DNA of 64,000 nt from CAZUCU01 sp964618845 (GCA_964618845.1 CAZUCU010000001.1:1-64000), one strand, 5' to 3'; shown: positions 34,087 through 43,486, counted from the stretch's first letter. Notes: generated by a model not told the origin, from the sequence alone. Translations and numbers: made by a program.

Positions 34087-35277
34087 CTACTTTAGCATTT
34101 CAATAGCTTTTTGCAACTGAATATCTATACCTTTATCAAATTTATCCTTATCAAATTTAACCTTAAAATTAGGTTCTAATCCCCCATCCGAAATAGATTT
34201 GCCGTTTGGAGTTAACCATTTGGCAATGGTTACTTTTAAAGATGTCTCTCCATTTATACTTAATAATTCTTGTACAGAACCCTTACCAAAGGTGGTTTCA
34301 CCAACAAGTTTTGCTACGCCGTGTTCTTCTAATGCACCAGCAACTATTTCAGAAGCTGAAGCAGAACCTCCATCAATTAAAACTACCATTTTCAAATTTT
34401 TGGTAAAAATATCATATCCTTTACTTCTAAAAATCTTTTGTTCCCCCTCATCTCCAAAATCTTCTATTACTATTGATTTACCAACTGGTAAAAACCAGCT
34501 TGCAATATCAATTGCGCTCTCCAAAAAACCACCAGGGTTGCCTCTCAAATCTAAAATTAATTTATTTTTTTTCGATTTAATAAATTGTCTGAGAGCATTT
34601 CTAAAATCATAACTCGATGAAGAAGTAAAATTATATAAACTTATAACAAAAACATCATCAATAGTTTTTGTTTCAAGAGTAGGTATAGTTATCTTATCTC
34701 TCATAATTTCTATAAGAATTGGGTCTTTTTCTCCTTCTCTAATAATCGTAAGCCCAACCGCAGTTTTTTGGGGACCTCTTATTTTTTTTATTGCTTCATC
34801 AACAGTAATATCCATAGAGGTTTCTCCATCAATTGCAATTATTTTATCTCCGCTTTTTATGCCAGCTTTTTCTGAAGGAGAATTTTTAAGCGGAGAAACC
34901 ACTGTTAAAAACCCATCTTTGAAACCGACCTCCATCCCAACCCCCTCAAATGTTCCAGAAATTGTTTCCTCAAATTGTTCACTTTCTTCTGGGGGTAAAA
35001 ACACTGTGTATGGATCACCATAAGATTCAACTAATCCAGATATCGCTCCATAAATTTTGTCTTCATCCGAAATTTTTTCACCAGAGACAGAAACAAATTT
35101 TTCCTCTAAAAGATTGAAGGTTTTCCAAAATAGGTCTAAATTAATGGGTTCACTAGCACTCACCCCATTGCTAATATGATTTTTGTTATTTCCAACAAAA
35201 AACCCGGTACCAAAAATAAGTACAAACAACATCAAACTAAAAACAATAGTGGCACTTTTTGTATAAAAATTTTTCAT
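34087..35277 (-). CDS. ctpA: C-terminal processing serine protease (S41, CtpA/Prc)
   Basis: Periplasm-side or surface protease of 396 residues. Start set at ATG 35277 because an extended -10 (minus strand, 35284-35292) ends 6 bases before it. Domains in order: membrane anchor (about 8-28), PDZ ([19 protein letters not shown] near 110-180), and S41 core with [18 protein letters not shown], the nucleophile Ser in [14 protein letters not shown] near residue 306 and the Lys in [10 protein letters not shown] near 331. The Ser-Lys dyad is intact. Substrates may include envelope proteins such as the hydrolases encoded nearby. Confidence 0.94.
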   Translation of the reverse strand: MKNFYTKSATIVFSLMLFVLIFGTGFFVGNNKNHISNGVSASEPINLDLFWKTFNLLEEKFVSVSGEKISDEDKIYGAISGLVESYGDPYTVFLPPEESEQFEETISGTFEGVGMEVGFKDGFLTVVSPLKNSPSEKAGIKSGDKIIAIDGETSMDITVDEAIKKIRGPQKTAVGLTIIREGEKDPILIEIMRDKITIPTLETKTIDDVFVISLYNFTSSSSYDFRNALRQFIKSKKNKLILDLRGNPGGFLESAIDIASWFLPVGKSIVIEDFGDEGEQKIFRSKGYDIFTKNLKMVVLIDGGSASASEIVAGALEEHGVAKLVGETTFGKGSVQELLSINGETSLKVTIAKWLTPNGKSISDGGLEPNFKVKFDKDKFDKGIDIQLQKAIEMLK

Positions 35278-35283
35278 ACGAGT

Positions 35284-35292
35284 ATTATAGCA
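35284..35292 (-). promoter_or_regulatory. Extended -10 of ctpA
   Basis: On the minus strand TGCTATAAT with the hexamer at 35284-35289, then 6 bases, then ATG 35277. It decides the start codon choice. Confidence 0.7.
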
Positions 35293-35351
35293 GAAATTTA
35301 AAGATTTGAGGATATAAAAAGATATCCCTTTCATGTTTTTGTCTTAGCATT

Positions 35352-35357
35352 TATAAT
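35352..35357 (+). promoter_or_regulatory. -10 box of the corA-like gene
   Basis: TATAAT, with ATG 35364 six bases later. No TG extension and no clear -35. Confidence 0.5.
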
Positions 35358-35363
35358 ATATTT

Positions 35364-36293
35364 ATGATATATACTCGAAGACATAAAAATATTATTTGGA
35401 TTGACTTAGATTCACCAACTAGAAATGAAGTTAGAGAACTGATTGAAAAATATGATATTGATCCAATTGTTGCCGACGAACTTTTGATTCCGACTCTTAG
35501 ATCAAGAGTTGATTTGCACGATAATTATATTTATTTAATTTTACATTTTCCTCAAAAAATAAAAGGTCATAAATACGAAAAAAATTTTAACAAAGAAACA
35601 CAAGAAGTAGATTTTATTATTGGAAAAAATTTTATAATTACTGCTCGATATGGAGCAATTGATGCGCTTTTGGAATTTTCAAAAATTTTTGAAGCTAATT
35701 CTATTTTGGACAGAAGCAATATTGGAAAACATGCAGGATATGTATTTTATTATATGATTAGAAATATTTATAAATCTATGTATGAGGAGATTCAAAATAT
35801 GAGAGATAAAATCTCTGAATATGAAGAGAAGGTTTTTTCTGGGCAAGAAAGAGAGATGGTTCAAAGCCTCTCCCAAATGAATCGATTACTTTTGTATTTT
35901 AAAGAATCCCTTTTGTTTCATAAAGAAATTTTAATTTCTTTTGAAGAGGCGGGGAAAAAAAATTTTGAACCAGAATTTACTTACTATTTGCGAGCAGTAT
36001 TGGGAGAATATTATAAAGTTCAAAATATTCTTGAAAGTTCGAGGGATTATCTTTCAGAAATAAGAAATACCAACGACTCATTACTTTCAACTAAACAAAA
36101 TGAATTTATGAAAATGATAGCAATAATTACTTTGCTAACCTTCCCCACCACTTTAATTTCAAATATATTTAGTATGAATACTGAAAGTACACCAATTGTC
36201 GGTAAAATGAATGATTTTGTGATTATTGTTAGCATGATGTTTTTATCAGTTGCTATTCTATTTCTCTTTTTCAAGAAGAAGAGATGGTTTTAG
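35364..36293 (+). CDS. corA: CorA-type magnesium/divalent cation channel, variant selectivity motif
   Basis: Protein of 309 residues with a long cytoplasmic alpha/beta and helical region and two C-terminal membrane helices (about 252-270 and 282-302). It acts as a pentamer in the family. The periplasmic-loop signature is normally Gly-Met-Asn; here it reads FSMNTESTPI near residue 270, so Gly is replaced by Ser. The rest (YYLRAVLGEYYKVQNILESS and the basic C-terminal KKKRWF) is typical. Transport specificity may therefore differ from standard CorA. Confidence 0.88.
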   Translation: MIYTRRHKNIIWIDLDSPTRNEVRELIEKYDIDPIVADELLIPTLRSRVDLHDNYIYLILHFPQKIKGHKYEKNFNKETQEVDFIIGKNFIITARYGAIDALLEFSKIFEANSILDRSNIGKHAGYVFYYMIRNIYKSMYEEIQNMRDKISEYEEKVFSGQEREMVQSLSQMNRLLLYFKESLLFHKEILISFEEAGKKNFEPEFTYYLRAVLGEYYKVQNILESSRDYLSEIRNTNDSLLSTKQNEFMKMIAIITLLTFPTTLISNIFSMNTESTPIVGKMNDFVIIVSMMFLSVAILFLFFKKKRWF

Positions 36294-36301
36294 ATTAAAA
36301 A

Positions 36302-37714
36302 ATGTTAAAGATAAAAAATACATTAACTGGAAAAATTGAGAATTTTGAGCCCTTAAAAAGGACATTTTGGGGCAAATCCAAAATCGGAATGTATAATTGT
36401 GGTCCAACTGTTTATAGTAAAGCTCATATTGGGAATTTGCGTGCATATATTTTTGCAGATTTAATAAGAAGAACTCTGGAATTTAATGGGTATAGAGTTA
36501 AACAGGTGATAAATATTACTGATGTTGGACACTTAACTTCAAATTCAGATGAGGGAGAAGATAAAATTGAAGAACAAGCAAAAAAAGAGAATTTAAAAGC
36601 AAAAGAAATAACCCAAAAATATACTGACCTTTTTTTTTCTGATTTAGATAGATTAAATATTGATAAAAGCAAGATTTTATTTCCCAAGGCCACAGAACAC
36701 ATAAAAGAACAAATTGATATAATAAAAAAATTAGAAAAAAAAGGTTTTACTTATAAAATTTCTGATGGTATCTATTTTGATACTCTAAAATTTAAAGATT
36801 ATGGAAAACTTGGAAAGATAGATATCAAAGGATTAGAGGGAGGTGCAAGAATTGAAGTAAATAAAGAAAAAAGAAATTCAACTGATTTTGCTCTTTGGAA
36901 ATTTACTCCACGACAAAACTCGAGGCAAGGTGGCAGACAGCAAGAATGGAAATCTCCTTGGGGTATAGGTTTCCCTGGGTGGCACTTAGAGTGTTCTGCT
37001 ATGAGCATGAAATATTTGGGAGAGACTTTTGATATTCACACGGGAGGAATTGATCATATTAACACTCATCATAATAATGAAATTGCTCAATCGGAAAGCG
37101 CTACTGGAAAAGCTTTAGCAAAGTATTGGATGCATGTAAATCATATTCAAATAAACGGAGAAAAAATTTCTAAATCAATAGGTAATGTGGTATATCTTGA
37201 TGAACTTGAATCAAGGGGATATACTTCAATGAGTTATAAATATCTTTTACTTACCGCTCACTACTCTACTCTTTTGAATTACACTGAGGAAAATTTAAGG
37301 GCTTCTCAAAAAGCTTTGTTTAGGATTTATAGTTTTCTTTTAGGAGTTACCAGTGATCAATTATCAGAGATCAGTGAAGATTATTATAAAAAATTTAAAG
37401 AAGCAATTAATGATGATTTAAATACGGCGAAAGCCATTGCAATTATTTTTGAATTACTATCAGATAAAGGAATCTCAAATCAAGATAAAAAAACAACAAT
37501 ATTGAAGTTTAATAAAGTTTTAAATTTGGGGTTTGATAATCCAATAATTTTAAAAACAGAAATACCAGAAGAAGTTTTAAACCTTGCAAATGAAAGACTA
37601 AAAGCGAGAAAAAATAAAGATTTTGTAGAATCAGATAAATTGAGAGAAAAAATAAAACATTTAGGTTTTGAAATAAAAGATGTCCCCGAAGGCTTTAAAT
37701 TAGATAGAATATAA
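36302..37714 (+). CDS. cysS: Cysteinyl-tRNA synthetase
   Basis: Class I synthetase of 470 residues. YNCGPTVYSKAHIGNLRAYI contains the first zinc Cys and the HIGH motif; GWHLECSAMSMKYLG carries further zinc ligands; the KMSKS loop is KISKSIGNVV. A basic/Gln-rich insertion (RQNSRQGGRQQEW) precedes the conserved SPWG. Starts 8 bases after corA. Confidence 0.96.
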   Translation: MLKIKNTLTGKIENFEPLKRTFWGKSKIGMYNCGPTVYSKAHIGNLRAYIFADLIRRTLEFNGYRVKQVINITDVGHLTSNSDEGEDKIEEQAKKENLKAKEITQKYTDLFFSDLDRLNIDKSKILFPKATEHIKEQIDIIKKLEKKGFTYKISDGIYFDTLKFKDYGKLGKIDIKGLEGGARIEVNKEKRNSTDFALWKFTPRQNSRQGGRQQEWKSPWGIGFPGWHLECSAMSMKYLGETFDIHTGGIDHINTHHNNEIAQSESATGKALAKYWMHVNHIQINGEKISKSIGNVVYLDELESRGYTSMSYKYLLLTAHYSTLLNYTEENLRASQKALFRIYSFLLGVTSDQLSEISEDYYKKFKEAINDDLNTAKAIAIIFELLSDKGISNQDKKTTILKFNKVLNLGFDNPIILKTEIPEEVLNLANERLKARKNKDFVESDKLREKIKHLGFEIKDVPEGFKLDRI

Positions 37715-37824
37715 AGACTATTTTTATCTTGAGATTTAATACATAAAATAACAAATAAAACAATGTGTTTTGATAAATTTGTCAAATTTGATTTTTCCCC
37801 AATTCATCCACTTTTCTTAAACTT

Positions 37825-37850
37825 TTCACTTCTCGCGGTTCTCTTCTCGC
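37825..37850. repeat. Short-word repeat at the dnaB promoter
   Basis: TTCACTTCTCGCGGTTCTCTTCTCGC is the inverted form of the GAAGCGAGAAGT word found in mnmA and the dnaK leader (only the pattern is quoted here). A TATGAT box follows at 37851-37856 and the dnaB start is 12 bases beyond that. Confidence 0.6.
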
Positions 37851-37868
37851 TATGATAACATTACATTT

Positions 37869-39230
37869 ATGAATTCATTAAAAATCCCACCACAAAGTCA
37901 AGAAAGTGAGAAAGCTTTAATTGGAGCAATTTTGCTTCGACCAGAAGCAATTTATGAAATTATGGATATGATTTCTCCCGAAGCATTTTATGCCACCAAA
38001 AATAAACTAATTTTCCAAACAATGCTTGAACTGATCAGTAAAGGAATAGAGATAGATTCTGTTTCTGTCTCCGAAAAACTTCGAGAAAAAGGAAATTTTG
38101 ATAAAACAGGAGGAAAATCATATATAGCAGAACTTTTGGACTCTGTTCCCTCTTCCTCTAATATTAAACATTATGCAAATATAATTTTAAAGAAAAAATT
38201 AATGCGAGATCTTTTAGAAGTAGCTGATCATTTATCTTTTCTGGGTTATGAAGAATCAAAAGAAATTGAAGAAATATTAGATGAAGCCGAAAAAAAAGTT
38301 TTCTCTGTTACAAATTTAAAAACTACAAAAAATTATATTGAACTCAAAAAAGCTCTTGGTGAAGCATTTGAAAGATTGGATAGACTACATAAATCAAAAG
38401 AAGATTTAAGAGGTATACCTACTGGTTTTGCTGGGCTTGATAATTTACTCTCTGGATTTCAAAAATCAGATTTAATAATTTTGGCAGCTCGTCCCTCTAT
38501 GGGAAAAACCTCTCTGGCTTTAGATATTTCAAGAAAAGTTGCATTAAATTATAAAATTCCTGTAATATTTTTTTCTCTTGAAATGAGTCACGACCAACTG
38601 GTAGATAGGGTTTTGGCAGCTGAATCTGGTGTTAATTCTTTTAATATTAGACGAGGGAAGGGACTTAAAGAACAGGATTTTGAAAATATTGGTAATGCGA
38701 TATCACGACTTTCTGAAGCACCGTTTTTTATAGAAGATACCTCTGGATTAAATATTATTCAAATGAAATCAATGATTCGAAGAATTATTTCTGAAAAATT
38801 TAAAGATGGGGATAGAGGTTTAGTAGTTGTGGATTATTTACAACTTATGACACCAACAAATTCTCGAATTGATAATACCGTAGCTCAAATTACAGAAATT
38901 TCTAGATCACTAAAAGGTATGGCAAAAGAATTTAGAATTCCCGTTATTGCTCTTTCACAACTTTCAAGAGCAGTAGAGTCAAGAGGTGGAAAACCTCGAT
39001 TATCAGATCTGAGAGATTCTGGCGCAATCGAACAAGATGCCGACGTTGTTATGTTTATTCATCGAGAAGATAAATATAACGAAGAATCTAATAAGCCAAA
39101 TATTGCGCAGATTCTAATTGAAAAACACAGAAATGGACCAACGGGTCGAGTTGATCTCTATTTTGACGAAAAGAAAACAACCTTTGTTGATATAGATAAA
39201 ACTCACAGTAATCTTCTTGAAAATTTTTAA
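37869..39230 (+). CDS. dnaB: Replicative DNA helicase DnaB
   Basis: Hexameric 5'-3' helicase at the replication fork; 453 residues, normal length, no intein. The N-terminal domain (PPQSQESEKALIGAILL) is followed by the RecA-like motor: Walker A AARPSMGKTSLAL near residue 208, VVDYLQLM as Walker B, and ALSQLSRAVESR then DLRDSGAIEQDADVV. recR follows after 9 bases. Confidence 0.97.
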   Translation: MNSLKIPPQSQESEKALIGAILLRPEAIYEIMDMISPEAFYATKNKLIFQTMLELISKGIEIDSVSVSEKLREKGNFDKTGGKSYIAELLDSVPSSSNIKHYANIILKKKLMRDLLEVADHLSFLGYEESKEIEEILDEAEKKVFSVTNLKTTKNYIELKKALGEAFERLDRLHKSKEDLRGIPTGFAGLDNLLSGFQKSDLIILAARPSMGKTSLALDISRKVALNYKIPVIFFSLEMSHDQLVDRVLAAESGVNSFNIRRGKGLKEQDFENIGNAISRLSEAPFFIEDTSGLNIIQMKSMIRRIISEKFKDGDRGLVVVDYLQLMTPTNSRIDNTVAQITEISRSLKGMAKEFRIPVIALSQLSRAVESRGGKPRLSDLRDSGAIEQDADVVMFIHREDKYNEESNKPNIAQILIEKHRNGPTGRVDLYFDEKKTTFVDIDKTHSNLLENF

Positions 39231-39239
39231 ATTTAAAAT

Positions 39240-39848
39240 ATGAATATTATTGACGAACTAACAGAATTATTTAAGGAATTTCCCGGGATTGGTCCGCGTC
39301 AGGCCCGAAGATTTGTTTACTATTTACTTAGAAAAAACGGGGATTACATAAACAAAATAGTCACCCTCATTCCAGAACTGCGAAAAAAAACTAAAACTTG
39401 TAATGAGTGTTTTCGATTTTTTTCTTCCCCGTCTTCTAAATGTAGTATTTGTGAAAATAAAAACCGCAATTCAAAAATTTTGATGGTTGTTGCTCGAGAT
39501 TCTGATCTTGAAAATATAGAAAAAACAGATACTTTTAATGGGTATTATTTTGTACTTGGTGGACTTTTGCCAGTACTTGAGAAAGATAGCAAAAAGCATA
39601 TTAGACTTAATGAACTTTTAAAACTAATTTCTCAAAAAAAAGATCTTGGGGAAATAATTCTGGCCTTTCCAGTAAATCCCGAAGGAGATAACACTGCTCA
39701 ATTTCTTAAAAAAGAAATTGAACAACAAATTCGAAATTCGAAATCCGAAATCCGAATTTCTACATTGGGAAGAGGACTTTCTACAGGATTAGAACTTGAA
39801 TATTCAGACAAAGAAACAATCAAAAATGCACTACAAAATAGAAACTAA
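39240..39848 (+). CDS. recR: Recombination mediator RecR
   Basis: Works with RecO and RecF to load RecA at gaps. The 202 residues have the helix-hairpin-helix FPGIGPRQARRFVYYLL, a four-Cys zinc finger (CNECFRFF then CSIC) and a Toprim domain (MVVARDSDLENIEKT). The codons near residues 163-174 are formed by repeat words (CGAAATCCGAAATCCGAA at 39738-39755), read as QIRNSKSEIR, so the dispersed repeat has entered the gene in frame. Confidence 0.94.
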   Translation: MNIIDELTELFKEFPGIGPRQARRFVYYLLRKNGDYINKIVTLIPELRKKTKTCNECFRFFSSPSSKCSICENKNRNSKILMVVARDSDLENIEKTDTFNGYYFVLGGLLPVLEKDSKKHIRLNELLKLISQKKDLGEIILAFPVNPEGDNTAQFLKKEIEQQIRNSKSEIRISTLGRGLSTGLELEYSDKETIKNALQNRN

Positions 39849-39968
39849 AGAACAAATATAAAATCCGAAATACGAAATCAGAAATTCAAAACAAATCCGA
39901 AATTAGAAATACGAAATTCCAAACACGAGTTTTAAATTTCTAATTTTGTGCTTAGTGCTTCGAATTTA
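39849..39968. repeat. AAATCCGAAATACGAAAT word-repeat island
   Basis: Short words of the type ATCCGAAATACGAAATC repeat here, closing with TTTTGTGCTTAGTGCTTCGA (39942-39961). That closing word matches one in the gap at 32137-32156. It fills the space between recR and rplU, with no gene or terminator of standard form. Confidence 0.65.
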
Positions 39969-39973
39969 ATTAT

Positions 39974-40363
39974 CTAGATCTTAACGATCTTAACTTTCAT
40001 AAAATCTTGTCTGTGTCCCCTTTTTATAAAATATCGAGATTTTGCTTTGTATTTGATAACAACAATTTTTTTATCCTTTCCTTGTTCTACTAACTCCCCC
40101 TCTACAGATGCACCTTTAACATACGGGGTACCAATTTTGATTTCTTTTCCATCATCTATTAATAAAACATTATCAAATTTTACTTTATTACCTCCCTTGA
40201 TTTCACCACCTAATTTTGCAATTTTAATAATTTGACCGACAAAAACAACCATTTGTTTGCCTCCCGTCTCCACAACCGCATACTCCTTTGCCAAGTTCGT
40301 GCTCTTGGCGACAGCGGATTTGTCTTTTATTTTCACTTTCTCTGTTTTAGTTTCTTTTTTCAT
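39974..40363 (-). CDS. rplU: 50S ribosomal protein L21 with N-terminal extension
   Basis: The core from residue 28 (YAVVETGGKQMVVFVGQ) to RQDFMKVKIVKI is normal L21. It is preceded by about 25 Lys/Glu-rich residues not found in most L21 proteins. No internal ATG offers a clean alternative start close to the core. It is separated from rpmA, which is its usual operon partner. Confidence 0.93.
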   Translation of the reverse strand: MKKETKTEKVKIKDKSAVAKSTNLAKEYAVVETGGKQMVVFVGQIIKIAKLGGEIKGGNKVKFDNVLLIDDGKEIKIGTPYVKGASVEGELVEQGKDKKIVVIKYKAKSRYFIKRGHRQDFMKVKIVKI

Positions 40364-40407
40364 AAGTCCTACGATTTTACACTATTTTTAATGTTTTGCA
40401 AGAATTT

Positions 40408-41481
40408 TTACCCCTCTACTTTTACACTTTCTTCAATTTGAAGTGGGTCTAATTTTACTTCTCCGTCTGTAATTCGCACGATATCTTTATCGATTTTTTT
40501 AAATTCTTTAGCTGACAAATTATATTGATTTACAACTGTCCCCAAATTTTTTCCAAGCTTATCATGATAATCTTCATAGGACTTTAAATGTCTTTGAAGC
40601 TCTCCTACATATTTTCTAATCTTTTGAGCTGATTCCTCGATCTTGTAGGCCTTAAAACCAAAAAGAACTGATTGTAAATATGCCAAAAAAGTTGTCGGCG
40701 AAACTATAAAAACTTTTTTTTCATTGTAAGAATAATCGATTAGACTTCGCGAATTTATAGTTGTTGCACCAACTGCTCCTGTAAGCAATTCATAATAAAT
40801 TCCCTCAGCTGGAATAAACATAAAAGCAAAAGAAAGAGTTCCCTCATTCGGTCTAATATATTTGGCAGTTTCATCAATTCTTCTTTTTAAATCATTTTTG
40901 AAATCTCTTTCAAGTTCTGCTCTTCTAACTTCATCACTTTCATTTACTAAACGAGAATAATTATCCAGAGAAAATTTAGCATCAATTGGGATAATTCCCT
41001 CTTTGGTTTTAATTATTGCATCAACCACATCACCATTTTTGAACATATATTGAAGATCATAAGTAGTTGGATCCAAGGCGTTTTGTAAAACAAGCTCCAA
41101 AGCTGCTTCTCCCCAATTCCCTCTTTGTTTTTGATGTTTCAAAACTTTTTCTAAATTGGAAAGTTGCTCAGCAATTGTAAACACTTGTTTAGTTGATTGG
41201 GAGACTTCTGTTACCCCTTTTGTAACATTTAAAAGTTGCTCAGTCATTTGTTTGTTTATGTCTTGTATAAGTTGCTGAGATCTTGCAAATTGTTCAGAAG
41301 AAACCTGAGCTACATTTTTTTGAGAATCTTGAATAGACCTATTTACTTCATTCATCTGAGTAAGTAACATATTTAAACTCTTTTCATCTTGAGAATCCTT
41401 TTTCTTGGTAATCAAAAAAACAACCGCTATAACATTTATAACAAGTAAAATAAGCACGATAACAAGTAATGTTTCTACCAT
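40408..41481 (-). CDS. rmuC: RmuC family protein
   Basis: Membrane-anchored, predicted nuclease-fold protein linked to limiting DNA rearrangement. The 357 residues start with a membrane helix (about 3-25), then a coiled coil to about 115, then the RmuC domain: HQKQRGNWGEAALELVLQNAL, IPIDAKFSLDNY and FMFIPAEGIYYELL. An extended -10 (minus strand, 41490-41498, TGTTATAAT) ends 8 bases before the ATG. Confidence 0.93.
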   Translation of the reverse strand: MVETLLVIVLILLVINVIAVVFLITKKKDSQDEKSLNMLLTQMNEVNRSIQDSQKNVAQVSSEQFARSQQLIQDINKQMTEQLLNVTKGVTEVSQSTKQVFTIAEQLSNLEKVLKHQKQRGNWGEAALELVLQNALDPTTYDLQYMFKNGDVVDAIIKTKEGIIPIDAKFSLDNYSRLVNESDEVRRAELERDFKNDLKRRIDETAKYIRPNEGTLSFAFMFIPAEGIYYELLTGAVGATTINSRSLIDYSYNEKKVFIVSPTTFLAYLQSVLFGFKAYKIEESAQKIRKYVGELQRHLKSYEDYHDKLGKNLGTVVNQYNLSAKEFKKIDKDIVRITDGEVKLDPLQIEESVKVEG

Positions 41482-41489
41482 TGAGAATG

Positions 41490-41498
41490 ATTATAACA
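41490..41498 (-). promoter_or_regulatory. Extended -10 of rmuC
   Basis: TGTTATAAT on the minus strand, hexamer at 41490-41495, 8 bases before the rmuC ATG at 41481. Confidence 0.65.
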
Positions 41499-41566
41499 TA
41501 TTACAAACATCGGATGTTTGTAATATATGATAAAATTGTTTATATATTAAAATTAATAAAAACAAT

Positions 41567-42019
41567 ATGAGTTTAATAGAAAAAATTAAGGGAGAAATGA
41601 AAGAAGCAATGAAATCTAAAGATACTGTAAAATTAACAGTTCTACGGGGTCTTATTTCTGGTTTTACAAACGAATTGGTTGCAACTGATAAAACTCCCCA
41701 AGATGAAGTTACTGATGATTTAGCCCTTACTGTAATCAAAAGAGCTTCCAAACAAAGAAAAGACGCAATAGAACAATTTGAAAAAGGGGGACGATCTGAT
41801 CTTGTTGATAATGAAAAAGCAGAATTAAAAATTATTGAAACTTACATGCCCCAAATGATGAGCGAAGAACAAATAAAAGAAATTGTTCTTAGAAAAAAAT
41901 TAGAACTTAAAATTTCTGATACTTCTCAAGCGGGACAATTAATAGGAGCTGTTATGAAAGAAATAAACGGAAAAGCTGATGGGAGTTTGGTCAAAAAAAT
42001 TATAACCGAAAATTTATAA
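41567..42019 (+). CDS. GatB/YqeY domain protein
   Basis: Small helical protein of 150 residues related to the tail domain of GatB, the amidotransferase that makes Gln-tRNA. Recognised by LIEKIKGEMKEAMKSKDTVKL, VIKRASKQRKDAIEQFEKGG and YMPQMMSEEQIKEIV. Its role as a stand-alone protein is not settled. Divergent from rmuC. Confidence 0.9.
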   Translation: MSLIEKIKGEMKEAMKSKDTVKLTVLRGLISGFTNELVATDKTPQDEVTDDLALTVIKRASKQRKDAIEQFEKGGRSDLVDNEKAELKIIETYMPQMMSEEQIKEIVLRKKLELKISDTSQAGQLIGAVMKEINGKADGSLVKKIITENL

Positions 42020-42037
42020 GAATTTAAAAAAAGATTA

Positions 42038-42060
42038 GGCGTCGCGCTTCGCGCGACGCC
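42038..42060 (-). terminator. Terminator of the 42.1 kb minus-strand gene
   Basis: Perfect 10-base stem GGCGTCGCGC/GCGCGACGCC with a TTC loop. Only the minus-strand reading has a T-run after it (seven T near 42026-42032). Confidence 0.85.
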
Positions 42061-42065
42061 CCCTA

Positions 42066-42311
42066 TCAAATTCCTCCCCACTTGAAGAGCGAGTCTTTTT
42101 CTTCAAGTTTAGCCCTTCGTTTTGCTTCCCTCCTCCTTCTTACAAATTCAGAAATTGGTTTTTGGTTCCATTTTCCAAATTTTTTGAGATCGTTCTCTAT
42201 TTTTTCCGCTCTCAAAAACCTGCCAGAAGGATTAGACTGAAGAGTACAATCTACAAAAATATCATCAGTCAACTCTTCGGGGACAGAACTTCCCCTTTTT
42301 GGTTTTTTCAT
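42066..42311 (-). CDS. Small basic protein, unknown
   Basis: 81 residues from ATG 42311; a TTG at 42347 would extend it by 12. It reads MKKPKRGSSVPEELTDDI, IFVDCTLQSNPSGRFLRAE, then a basic helix with FVRRRREAKRRAKLEEKD. No domain recognised; the charge pattern suggests nucleic acid or partner-protein binding. It has its own strong terminator and is divergent from the next cassette gene. Confidence 0.55.
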   Translation of the reverse strand: MKKPKRGSSVPEELTDDIFVDCTLQSNPSGRFLRAEKIENDLKKFGKWNQKPISEFVRRRREAKRRAKLEEKDSLFKWGGI

Positions 42312-42359
42312 TTTTTTGTTTTTGTGCTCTTTATTTAGAGAATACAATAAATACCCCTA

Positions 42360-42387
42360 TTGTCAATTTTTTCAAAATGTTTATAAT
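42360..42387 (+). promoter_or_regulatory. Promoter of the 42.4 kb cassette gene
   Basis: TTGTCA at 42360-42365, 16-base spacer, TATAAT at 42382-42387. The strong Shine-Dalgarno AAGGAGGT (42389-42396) lies between this -10 and the ATG at 42397, so initiation at the normal distance would cut it off. Confidence 0.6.
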
Positions 42388-42396
42388 TAAGGAGGT

Positions 42397-42708
42397 ATGA
42401 ACCTTAAGGAAATAAACCCGAGTCGCCTTTCGAACATCGAATTGGCGAAAGTTATCGTTGCGGAAACATTTAAAATCACCGAGACAAGAGGCGAGAAAAA
42501 AATCGCCCAAATCGTTGACTTGGTGATGGGTCTCTTCATGTTTCAGGTCACTTCTTTTGAAGTACTCTTGGAGCGTTTTAGAAAGTACGGACCCGACCCT
42601 GATGCTCTCGAGATCATTAGGAAAAAGTTTCCACAAAAAGCGGAATACCTGTGCCAAGAAGCGGGTGTTCCATTTGAAAGTCAATCTCAATTTGACTTTC
42701 AAGATTAG
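42397..42708 (+). CDS. Cassette gene of unknown function
   Basis: Helical protein of 103 residues (LSNIELAKVIVAETFKITET, then KIAQIVDLVMGLFMFQ). Codon choice is GC-richer than neighbours, and AAGGAGGT directly touches the ATG, rare in this window. The last codons encode ESQSQFDFQD from an inverted repeat (TTGAAAGTCAA and TTTGACTTTCAA at 42674-42702), so the mRNA end can fold. A strong terminator follows. No family recognised; transfer from another genome is possible. Confidence 0.65.
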   Translation: MNLKEINPSRLSNIELAKVIVAETFKITETRGEKKIAQIVDLVMGLFMFQVTSFEVLLERFRKYGPDPDALEIIRKKFPQKAEYLCQEAGVPFESQSQFDFQD

Positions 42709-42715
42709 CTCTTAC

Positions 42716-42751
42716 ACCTCGCTTGTCCCACAAGACAAGCGAGGTATTTTT
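42716..42751 (+). terminator. Rho-independent terminator
   Basis: 12-base perfect stem ACCTCGCTTGTC (42716-42727) with GACAAGCGAGGT (42734-42745), then a T-run. Confidence 0.92.
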
Positions 42752-42781
42752 ATTTATCAGAATCAGACTCCATATCTTTAT

Positions 42782-43480
42782 TTAAAACTCAATTTTCCCT
42801 TTTGGAGAATAAATTTCAACTGTTTCTATTTTTTGGTAATAAGAAATAGTATCTTTTAAAATAGAAAATAAGTGCTGATTTTCACAACTACTAAGTCCAG
42901 TAATGAGTCTGCCGGATGGCATATTTTCACTTTTCAAAAAAACTTTAGCAACCTTATTTGAAATTTCTACTTTTTCATACACTCCGTAATTTGATAGTTC
43001 ATCTTCAAACAAAACTTTTACAGCTGAATCAATTAAGTTATTTGTTTTGGGAATTATTTTTGAAATTTGTTGGGTTACACCACAATCACTTGTTCTTGCA
43101 ATTTCTTTGTTTTGAATAAAAAGAGTTATCGTCTCGGTTGTATTTGGACAAACAAACTGACAATCAGGTCCAGTACGCCCAACATAAGATCCGTCAGGAC
43201 ATTGCATCGCATCCATTGTGCAAGCGACAGAAGTAGAACTCACTTCACACTTCTCTTCCCAAACTCTCAAACATTTATTTTTTGCTTCACACCAAGAATA
43301 TCCTGCAGATCCAATACATCCATGTGCATCTTTGTCTCCCCCAACAACAGGTGGATTGACATCAGGAAGAGATATTTCTTTAGAAGTTTTTTCTATATAC
43401 AAATAAAGCCCAGCTCCTACCAGAACCATAAAGAACAACAAACCTAATAAGGTCGAAAATCCTTTCTGTTTATTTTTCAT
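42782..43480 (-). CDS. Anchored GerMN-like protein with cysteine-rich module
   Basis: 232 residues. Membrane anchor (about 8-27), then a Cys-rich module with DAHGCIGSAGYSWCEAKNKC and CTMDAMQCPDGSYVGRTGPDC, then a C-terminal GerMN-like domain (TITLFIQNKEIA, AVKVLFEDELSNYG, KVFLKSENMPSG). GerMN occurs in germination and lipoproteins outside the membrane; its role here is unknown. An extended -10 (minus strand, 43487-43495, TGATATAAT) ends 6 bases before the ATG. Confidence 0.75.
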   Translation of the reverse strand: MKNKQKGFSTLLGLLFFMVLVGAGLYLYIEKTSKEISLPDVNPPVVGGDKDAHGCIGSAGYSWCEAKNKCLRVWEEKCEVSSTSVACTMDAMQCPDGSYVGRTGPDCQFVCPNTTETITLFIQNKEIARTSDCGVTQQISKIIPKTNNLIDSAVKVLFEDELSNYGVYEKVEISNKVAKVFLKSENMPSGRLITGLSSCENQHLFSILKDTISYYQKIETVEIYSPKGKIEF

Positions 43481-43486
43481 ATAGAT

